From positions 1 through 31,367 of IMG/VR virus record IMGVR_UViG_3300043803_000980: a stretch of DNA of 31,367 nucleotides; one strand, written 5' to 3'. A program made the position numbers and the translations under genes. The notes under the pieces are model-generated. The model made no database searches. It was not told the origin of the DNA and saw only the letters and a program-made list of their open reading frames with translations. Positions 27,595 through 31,367 of this stretch are shown here, piece after piece (positions within the stretch are counted from its first letter, which is position 1; the number at the start of each line of letters is the position of its first letter). This DNA is from a virus.

Positions 27595-28179
27595 ATGCTC
27601 AACACCCTGCAAGTCGCTGCCCAACTGAAGGTAACTAACTTCGCTGCGTTCGCCAAACCTGGGAAGAACAAAGGATCCCGTGGGCAACTGATTGAAACTG
27701 CCCTGGGCATTCCTAACAGTTCCAACCTGAAAGATCTGGTGGATGGAGAACTGAAGACCTTCACGGTTGGTGAGTCTATCGCTGTCACCCAACTGAAGCA
27801 TTGCCTCTCTGAGATTCTGGAGGATAGTGTTAGTTTCGCTGACAGCAAAGTCGGTGAGAAACTCTCTCAAACCATCTACGTTGGTTTCACCCGCTCCAAC
27901 GATTATGTGGGCACTGAGGTTCTGAACCCTGAAACTCACCCCGAACACTATCAGGAACTGGCGGAGGATTACAACCACATTTGTGATACCATTCGTGCTA
28001 AGTTCAATGCTGGTGAGCAACTGAGCACCATCACTGGTCCTAACGGACTGCTGCAAATTCGCACCAAAGCATCTAAAACTAACGGCGCCTATGTTCCTCT
28101 CACCTTTGCAGGTTGCACCCTGAAAGATAAAGGAATGGCATTCTACCTGTGTGGCAAGTTCGGCAAAGAGGTGCTGTGA
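27595..28179 (+). CDS. MutH/Sau3AI-family GATC endonuclease (194 aa)
   Basis: In E. coli MutH nicks the unmethylated strand of GATC during mismatch repair; Sau3AI and DpnII-type relatives cut GATC. The layout follows MutH closely: 'GSRGQLIETALG' (27-38) with E34, 'DLVDGELKTF' (47-56) carrying the acidic/E-x-K catalytic set (E52, K54), and the C-terminal DNA-contact block 'LLQIRTKASKTNG' aligning with 'YLQIRPKAAN' of MutH. 'PEHYQELAEDYNHICDTI' corresponds to the helix before it. ATG 27595 follows a cassette promoter. The window also has a Dam-type methyltransferase (8918). No MutS or MutL is seen here. It could work in phage mismatch repair or in cutting under-methylated host DNA. Confidence 0.9.
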   Translation: MLNTLQVAAQLKVTNFAAFAKPGKNKGSRGQLIETALGIPNSSNLKDLVDGELKTFTVGESIAVTQLKHCLSEILEDSVSFADSKVGEKLSQTIYVGFTRSNDYVGTEVLNPETHPEHYQELAEDYNHICDTIRAKFNAGEQLSTITGPNGLLQIRTKASKTNGAYVPLTFAGCTLKDKGMAFYLCGKFGKEVL

Positions 28180-28234
28180 CAGTTCAGAATGTGGCACACA
28201 CCCCATAGACCTGCCCCCTCTGCCGTGCCATACT
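28176..28234 (+). promoter_or_regulatory. dyad plus promoter cassette
   Basis: GTGACA-N10-TGGCAC (28176-28197) begins within the upstream stop codon. Then TAGACC (28206-28211), 17 bases, CATACT (28229-28234). From here to ATG 28337 about 100 bases of GC-rich leader hold no clear gene. Confidence 0.65.
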
Positions 28235-28336
28235 ATGTTCAACAAGGGGAGGAACGGCGGGGGCAACCCCACAGACCCCTTGACCCCGTAGGCGGGAGGT
28301 CACGGACCCGCCACCCCAAAGTCTTTCAACTGACCC

Positions 28337-28480
28337 ATGGCACTGACCCGCTACGAAGTCCGCTACCAGGTCCCCTACAACCACTGTGAGTGGCGGTCGC
28401 AATGGTTCCCCACCCTGGCAGAGGCGGAACGTATGGTAGAATTCTACCGTTCCTGTGGTTCCCCTGCTCACATCGCATGA
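28337..28480 (+). CDS. small hypothetical protein (47 aa)
   Basis: 'LTRYEVRYQVPYNHCEWRSQWFPTLAEAERMVEFYRSCG' looks like a small beta-hairpin plus helix (a common cyanophage pattern: '...F.TLxEAxxMVxFYxSCG'). Ends in ATGA overlap. No own -10 box is near; the long GC leader precedes it. Confidence 0.65.
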   Translation: MALTRYEVRYQVPYNHCEWRSQWFPTLAEAERMVEFYRSCGSPAHIA

Positions 28481-28644
28481 TCCGCTCCCTGACCCGTTCC
28501 CGTTCCCCTGAGTTCCACCGTGCTACCATGCTTCGCCTGACCGTTGCCGCTCTGCTGCTCTGGATACTATGGGAACCGATTCGCCCCGTCCGCCATGTGA
28601 CAGCTCAGGCACTGTACACTGCAGGCGACCTGATCGCCCGCTGA
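28477..28644 (+). CDS. single-TM small protein (55 aa)
   Basis: Arg-rich N-terminus, then a hydrophobic segment 'MLRLTVAALLLWILWEPI' (18-35). Likely membrane-anchored with N-terminus inside. ATGA-coupled to the previous gene. Confidence 0.6.
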   Translation: MIRSLTRSRSPEFHRATMLRLTVAALLLWILWEPIRPVRHVTAQALYTAGDLIAR

Positions 28645-28649
28645 CCCGC

Positions 28650-28655
28650 TACAAT
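28650..28655 (+). promoter_or_regulatory. -10 box TACAAT with conserved leader (family CTCTCA)
   Basis: TGACCCGC-TACAAT-ACTCTCAGTTCAAAGG before ATG 28678, 22 bases after the -10. The block from TGACC to CTCTCA recurs at 28879, 29127, 29639, 29886, 30140, 30801 and 31052 with small changes. No -35 is visible at any of them. Confidence 0.75.
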
Positions 28656-28677
28656 ACTCTCAGTTCAAAGGAACCCC

Positions 28678-28836
28678 ATGACCGAACTGCTTGCCATTCT
28701 CATCCCTGGAGCCCTGGTGATCGGTTTGCCCTTTGCAATCGCCAAACTTCTTAAGATCCGCCTGTTCACCAAAGATGACGGATACACAGCAGGATGGGTT
28801 GATGGGTTCATTCTGGGGGAGGATGAGGACACCTGA
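28678..28836 (+). CDS. small membrane-associated protein (52 aa)
   Basis: 'TELLAILIPGALVIGLPFAIAKLLKI' (2-27) is a TM segment; the rest is soluble and ends in acidic residues 'LGEDEDT'. Stop codon lies in a dyad-like copy (28826-28847: AGGACA-N10-TGTCCA). Single-gene unit with its own -10. Confidence 0.65.
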   Translation: MTELLAILIPGALVIGLPFAIAKLLKIRLFTKDDGYTAGWVDGFILGEDEDT

Positions 28837-28878
28837 GGCACTGTCCACTCCCTGCCCCAAAGGGCACCGCTGACCCCT

Positions 28879-28884
28879 TACAAT
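28879..28884 (+). promoter_or_regulatory. -10 box TACAAT, CTCTCA leader
   Basis: TGACCCCT-TACAAT-ACTCTCAACCGCAAGGCACCC before ATG 28906. Confidence 0.7.
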
Positions 28885-28905
28885 ACTCTCAACCGCAAGG
28901 CACCC

Positions 28906-29121
28906 ATGAGCAAGCGTTACCCCTGGATTGAGGACCTCAGCACCCCGCAGATGGTGGCTCTGGCAGGTATCCTGATCGTTGGCGTCGCTGGCGTCGTTGC
29001 CCTGAAAGCGTGGCTCCTGGTGCTGGTGCTGGGGTGGTTTGGAATCACCGCCCTGGGCTTTTGGAAGGCGGTTGTGGCAGTTGTCCTACTGGACCTGCTG
29101 CTAGCCGCTGCCCGCCGCTGA
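28906..29121 (+). CDS. two-TM small membrane protein (71 aa)
   Basis: Two hydrophobic segments: 'MVALAGILIVGVAGVVAL' and 'WLLVLVLGWFGITALGFW...AVVAVVLLDLLLAA'. N-terminus is charged. Could be a holin-like or envelope protein, but no family is recognisable. Single-gene unit. Confidence 0.65.
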   Translation: MSKRYPWIEDLSTPQMVALAGILIVGVAGVVALKAWLLVLVLGWFGITALGFWKAVVAVVLLDLLLAAARR

Positions 29122-29126
29122 CCTGC

Positions 29127-29132
29127 TACAAT
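29127..29132 (+). promoter_or_regulatory. -10 box TACAAT, CTCTCA leader
   Basis: TGACCTGC-TACAAT-ACTCTCAGTTCGAAGGAACCCC before ATG 29155. Confidence 0.7.
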
Positions 29133-29154
29133 ACTCTCAGTTCGAAGGAACCCC

Positions 29155-29394
29155 ATGATCGTTCAACAGATCGGCAGCAACCAGACTGAGGTTCAACTGG
29201 CAGACGGGACCTGCATCCTGTTCTCCTACGTGACTCCCGTTGCCGCCCTGGTGCCTGGCAAGGGTTGGATCCGCACCGCCCAGCAGTGGAGCGCCACCAC
29301 CAGCAAGCACATCAACGCATGGTTGCGGAAGAACTGCGGGGGCACCGTCCAGACTGTGCCACAATGGGATCTGGACCAACTGGTGGCATTCTGA
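29155..29394 (+). CDS. DUF8033-like phage hypothetical protein (79 aa)
   Basis: 'VQLADGTCILFSYVTPVAALVPGKGWIRTAQQWSATTSKHINAWLRK' has the order 'FSY.TPVA....GKG..RT...WS.TTSKHIN.WL', which I recognise from a common phage family (DUF8033-like). Function is unknown. Single-gene unit. Confidence 0.75.
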   Translation: MIVQQIGSNQTEVQLADGTCILFSYVTPVAALVPGKGWIRTAQQWSATTSKHINAWLRKNCGGTVQTVPQWDLDQLVAF

Positions 29395-29414
29395 GGGGTG
29401 CCACCCCCTATAAT
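29383..29414 (+). promoter_or_regulatory. dyad variant and -10 box
   Basis: GTGGCA-N10-TGCCAC (29383-29404) is a perfect inverted repeat covering the TGA stop; TATAAT at 29409-29414. Leader AGGATCAACCGCAACGGACC before ATG 29437. Confidence 0.7.
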
Positions 29415-29436
29415 AGGATCAACCGCAACGGACCCT

Positions 29437-29625
29437 ATGGAGATCACCATCAGCCAGGAGACCTACGCCGTGATCCACCGCCTGATGAGCATTGGCATGG
29501 ATCAGGTCCTGGACGACCCCCAGACTGGTCCTGAGACGATGGGCCGCGTCCTGGATCACGTTACCCTGTTCAGTGCCTGGAACCGTGTGACACTTGAGGA
29601 ACTGGAACAGCAGGCAGGATTCTGA
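29437..29625 (+). CDS. small hypothetical protein (62 aa)
   Basis: 'EITISQETYAVIHRLMSIGMDQVLDDPQTGPETMGRVLDHVTLFSAWNRVTLEELEQ' is all-helical and acidic. Single-gene unit. Unrecognised. Confidence 0.65.
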   Translation: MEITISQETYAVIHRLMSIGMDQVLDDPQTGPETMGRVLDHVTLFSAWNRVTLEELEQQAGF

Positions 29626-29638
29626 CCCCCTGACCCCC

Positions 29639-29644
29639 TACAAT
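29639..29644 (+). promoter_or_regulatory. -10 box TACAAT, CTCTCA leader
   Basis: TGACCCCC-TACAAT-ACTCTCAGTTCAGACAACCCC before ATG 29666. Confidence 0.7.
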
Positions 29645-29665
29645 ACTCTCAGTTCAGACAACCCC

Positions 29666-29842
29666 ATGACCTACGCCCAGATCACCGCCTCCGAACTCTC
29701 CGCCTCTGAGGCACGGGTCGCCATCTTTGACCTGGCAGACGACTTCTCCTGGGAGACCGTCGCCCGTGAGATGATCTCCCGCATGTCAGGCGATGAGGCG
29801 CGGGAGTTTGTGGAGGACTTCATCTCCCTCTATGCCGATTGA
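29666..29842 (+). CDS. small hypothetical protein (58 aa)
   Basis: 'YAQITASELSASEARVAIFDLADDFSWETVAREMISRMSGDEAREFVEDFISLYAD', helical and acidic; the pattern 'SWETVxREMxSxMSGDEAxxFVEDF' is a common cyanophage/cyanobacterial small-protein form. Its stop codon lies in the next dyad. Confidence 0.7.
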   Translation: MTYAQITASELSASEARVAIFDLADDFSWETVAREMISRMSGDEAREFVEDFISLYAD

Positions 29843-29891
29843 GGCACTGGCACACGGGGGGCACCAACCCCCCACCTCCATCCCCTACAAT
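29832..29891 (+). promoter_or_regulatory. dyad, hairpin and -10 box
   Basis: ATGCCG-N10-TGGCAC (29832-29853) with the TGA stop inside. GGGGGG-CACCAA-CCCCCC hairpin (29856-29873). TACAAT at 29886-29891 with the CTCTCAGTTCAAACG leader. Confidence 0.75.
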
Positions 29892-29915
29892 ACTCTCAGT
29901 TCAAACGACCCGCCC

Positions 29916-30098
29916 ATGAAAGTCTATGCTGTGATCGGTGGTTGGGATTATGAAGGCACCGACTTCGATTCCCTGCGCCTGTTCGATTGCCGCTCCACCG
30001 CTGAGGATTATGAACTGGAGCTGCAGCGGGGTCTCTATGATTACTCCCGCCTGGAAGTGCGGGAGGTCTGCCTGGAATCCGCCCTCTGTGCCGCCTGA
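29916..30098 (+). CDS. conserved small phage protein (60 aa)
   Basis: 'KVYAVIGGWDYEGTDFDSLRLFDCRSTAEDYELELQRGLYDYSRLEVREV', a compact beta-alpha-beta-type sequence that I recognise as a frequent small phage protein; no known function. Its stop lies in a dyad. Confidence 0.75.
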   Translation: MKVYAVIGGWDYEGTDFDSLRLFDCRSTAEDYELELQRGLYDYSRLEVREVCLESALCAA

Positions 30099-30145
30099 GG
30101 CACTGGCACAATGTCCTGAGCACCGACCCTAAACTGCTCTACAAT
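30088..30145 (+). promoter_or_regulatory. dyad and -10 box
   Basis: GTGCCG-N10-TGGCAC (30088-30109) covering TGA, then TACAAT (30140-30145) with leader ATTCTCAGTTCAAACGAACCCC. Confidence 0.7.
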
Positions 30146-30167
30146 ATTCTCAGTTCAAACGAACCCC

Positions 30168-30344
30168 ATGCGCTACAACCCCGCCACCGACCGCGCCCTG
30201 AGCATTGATGAGATTGCCGCCCAGTGCCGCGCTGCCATCCTGAAAGCGGATGAGCGCCGCTACGTTGATCAGGTTGCCGATCGGATCTACGATGAGATTC
30301 TGACCACTGCCCGCTGGGAGGATGACCTGCTGATCGCTGCCTGA
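30168..30344 (+). CDS. small hypothetical protein (58 aa)
   Basis: 'RYNPATDRALSIDEIAAQCRAAILKADERRYVDQVADRIYDEILTTARWEDDL', helical and acidic. Single-gene unit. No family recognised. Confidence 0.65.
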   Translation: MRYNPATDRALSIDEIAAQCRAAILKADERRYVDQVADRIYDEILTTARWEDDLLIAA

Positions 30345-30350
30345 TACAAT
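30345..30350 (+). promoter_or_regulatory. -10 box TACAAT immediately after a stop codon
   Basis: TGA-TACAAT; the next ATG (30408) is 57 bases away, the longest leader of this stretch, and the intervening sequence lacks CTCTCA. The leader ends with the shared TTCAAACGACCC. Confidence 0.55.
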
Positions 30351-30407
30351 GGGAGCGGGTGCGCCCTGAAAGACACCCACACCAAACCACACTGATTCAA
30401 ACGACCC

Positions 30408-30551
30408 ATGACCCTTGACCTTGCCCTCTCCCTGCTCCGCCAGGGTCGCAACGGTTCCCAGATTCTGAGCATCCTGGACGGACTGGCAGACGGCCAACGC
30501 ATCGCCCAGGAGGGTGACGCCGAACCGACTGCCGAACCCATCCAATTCTGA
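30408..30551 (+). CDS. small helical protein (47 aa)
   Basis: 'TLDLALSLLRQGRNGSQILSILDGLADGQRIA' then an acidic tail. The pattern 'MTLxLAxxLLRxGxNGxQxLxILDxL' is one I recall in small cyanophage and cyanobacterial proteins of unknown function. Confidence 0.65.
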   Translation: MTLDLALSLLRQGRNGSQILSILDGLADGQRIAQEGDAEPTAEPIQF

Positions 30552-30564
30552 ATCTGACCACTGC

Positions 30565-30596
30565 CCCCCACGGTTCGCCGCTGGGGGTCTTATACT
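30565..30596 (+). promoter_or_regulatory. strong hairpin with TTCG loop, then -10 box
   Basis: CCCCCA-CGG-TTCG-CCG-C-TGGGGG (30565-30587) is followed by TCT and TATACT (30591-30596). Stable hairpin, short T tract; it may terminate the upstream unit and initiate the next. Confidence 0.75.
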
Positions 30597-30619
30597 ATGG
30601 GGACACAAGCAAACGACCC

Positions 30620-30787
30620 ATGACCCGCTACGACGTGATCTGCCCCTCCGCTCCCTGGGAGAACACCACCACCGATGAGGACCGCGCCTGGGACCTCTGC
30701 CTCTCCCTGTCTGAGGAATTCGGTTACGCCCAGGTCCGCCACAATGAGACGGGCATCATCATCGGAGACTACACCAACGGGCAGTGA
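30620..30787 (+). CDS. small hypothetical protein (55 aa)
   Basis: 'TRYDVICPSAPWENTTTDEDRAWDLCLSLSEEFGYAQVRHNETGIIIGDYTNG', a beta-alpha-beta small protein. Unrecognised. Starts after the hairpin/-10 unit. Confidence 0.65.
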   Translation: MTRYDVICPSAPWENTTTDEDRAWDLCLSLSEEFGYAQVRHNETGIIIGDYTNGQ

Positions 30788-30800
30788 GCCCCCGACCTGC

Positions 30801-30806
30801 TACAAT
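30801..30806 (+). promoter_or_regulatory. -10 box TACAAT, CTCTCA leader
   Basis: CGACCTGC-TACAAT-ACTCTCAAAGCAACCGACCC before ATG 30828. Confidence 0.7.
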
Positions 30807-30827
30807 ACTCTCAAAGCAACCGACCCG

Positions 30828-31034
30828 ATGCGCTACCCCATCAACTGCAACGATTCCACCAGCGTCTGGAGCCTGAGCGCCAACCCCATCACGGGCAGCG
30901 TTCGCGTCCGCTGGTTCAACAGCCCCACGACCTGCTACCGCTACGTGGCATCGCGCCGTGAGATTCTGTCGCTCCTGTGGAACAGCAAGGGCAGCAAGGG
31001 TCAATGGATCAACTGGCACTGCCTGCCCGCCTGA
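30828..31034 (+). CDS. KTSC-domain-like small protein (68 aa)
   Basis: 'SVWSLSANPITGSVRVRWFNSPTTCYRYVASRREILSLLWNSKGSKGQWINWHCL' has the order of the KTSC domain: hydrophobic strand, 'xYxY.xV', 'xxLxxxxSxGxxxNxxI'. KTSC domains occur in lysyl-tRNA synthetase relatives and many small phage proteins. No catalytic role is known. Single-gene unit. Confidence 0.7.
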   Translation: MRYPINCNDSTSVWSLSANPITGSVRVRWFNSPTTCYRYVASRREILSLLWNSKGSKGQWINWHCLPA

Positions 31035-31051
31035 TGGCCGCGGCGACCCTG

Positions 31052-31057
31052 TAGAAT
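31052..31057 (+). promoter_or_regulatory. -10 box TAGAAT, CTCTCA leader
   Basis: GGCGACCCTG-TAGAAT-ACTCTCAACCGCAACGGACCC before ATG 31079. Confidence 0.65.
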
Positions 31058-31078
31058 ACTCTCAACCGCAACGGACCC

Positions 31079-31367
31079 ATGCTGCTCACCTCAGGACAGA
31101 AGCAACGCCCCCGCCTCGCCCAGCAGGTCTATCGCTTCATGCTGGATCAGGAACCGCTCCTGGGCGCTGCTACCGTCACCGTCCATCATCGCCGCCTGAA
31201 CGCTGAGGGTGTGGTGGGGTGGCAGCAGCAGGAGGATGCTCATGAGTTCCTGATTGATGTTGAGCGCGACCTGCCCCATCTGGAGTATGTCACCACCCTG
31301 ATCCATGAGTTGATTCACTGCCGCCAATCCCTGGAGGGCAACCACGACGACGACGCCCGCGAATCCG
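31079..31367 (+). CDS. SprT-like metalloprotease, 3'-truncated by window edge
   Basis: Reads to the last base. HELIH (76-80) follows 'AHEFLIDVERDLPHLEYVTTL', the same order as 'REFLIELNTHMSEELYIKTL-LHELVH' in the 13182 protein; 'CRQ' then 'DDDARES' continues toward a likely third zinc ligand (compare 'HEIEAREQEE'). So two divergent family members exist in the window. GC content is much higher here than in the 13182 gene, indicating separate histories. Confidence 0.75.
   Translation, partial: MLLTSGQKQRPRLAQQVYRFMLDQEPLLGAATVTVHHRRLNAEGVVGWQQQEDAHEFLIDVERDLPHLEYVTTLIHELIHCRQSLEGNHDDDARES

Noticed and set aside
24069-28197. 22-base dyads as classical rho-independent terminators
   Set aside because: Stems are only about 6 bp with a 10-base loop and no following T tract. 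The GC hairpins further downstream are better terminator candidates.
30150-30608. 152-codon open frame on the - strand and similar antisense frames in the GC-rich end
   Set aside because: Long antisense frames are expected in GC-rich DNA. All promoters, leaders and conserved small genes here point to the + strand, and the antisense products are low-complexity.

Overview
The window reads as part of the genome of a large T4-like cyanophage (cyanomyovirus), probably one infecting Synechococcus or Cyanobium. The evidence is a CP12-type Calvin-cycle regulator, a phage-type flavin tryptophan halogenase, a glycine-rich virion-type protein, a DUF6267-like nucleotidyltransferase-fold protein, DNA methyltransferases, a GIY-YIG homing endonuclease, and dozens of very small genes on one strand that overlap by ATGA or TAATG. 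No capsid, tail or replication hallmark gene is in the window, so the assignment rests on gene content and layout. All genes except the homing endonuclease are on the + strand. I saw no rRNA, tRNA or CRISPR.

Layout. 1-7.9 kb is AT-rich and packed with overlapping small genes of unknown function. It includes an extended-SDR sugar-nucleotide dehydratase (3757-4785) and ends with CP12 (7684-7896) and a terminator whose loop carries the -35 of the next promoter. 7.9-11.7 kb is a DNA-modification block: ParB-like protein, Dam-type methyltransferase, an acidic linker protein, an unrecognised protein with a nuclease-like motif, and a beta-class DNA methyltransferase. 11.7-14.8 kb holds small genes, two secreted proteins and a SprT-like metalloprotease. 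15-16.6 kb is the halogenase. 16.7-22.4 kb has an RlpA-like protein, two Fe(II)/2-oxoglutarate oxygenases and the glycine-rich structural protein. 22.4-23.25 kb is the homing endonuclease, followed by about 475 bases without a confident gene.

23.5-28.2 kb is the most unusual part. Palindromes of the form CTCG(A/T)CGAG, three AT-rich hairpins and a long direct repeat bracket a short cassette that includes a cAbrB-ArdA-like fusion (candidate antirestriction/regulator). After it come a DUF6267-like protein and a clear MutH-family GATC endonuclease. Together with the Dam gene this gives the phage both a GATC methylator and a GATC-specific nuclease.

28.3-31.4 kb is visibly GC-rich and made of about a dozen single-gene units. 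Nearly every unit has its own -10 box and a near-identical leader, ending in a second SprT-like metalloprotease cut by the window edge.

Overarching pattern: from about 10 kb onward gene borders carry a repeated module. A 22-base dyad (GTGNCA-N10-TGGCAC) overlaps the upstream stop codon, then often comes a GC-rich hairpin, then a -10 box (in several cases with a -35 exactly 17 bases upstream, sometimes inside the hairpin), then one of a few leader sequences. The leader families are segregated along the window. I regard this punctuation system, and the GATC methylation/cleavage set, as the two most interesting features.
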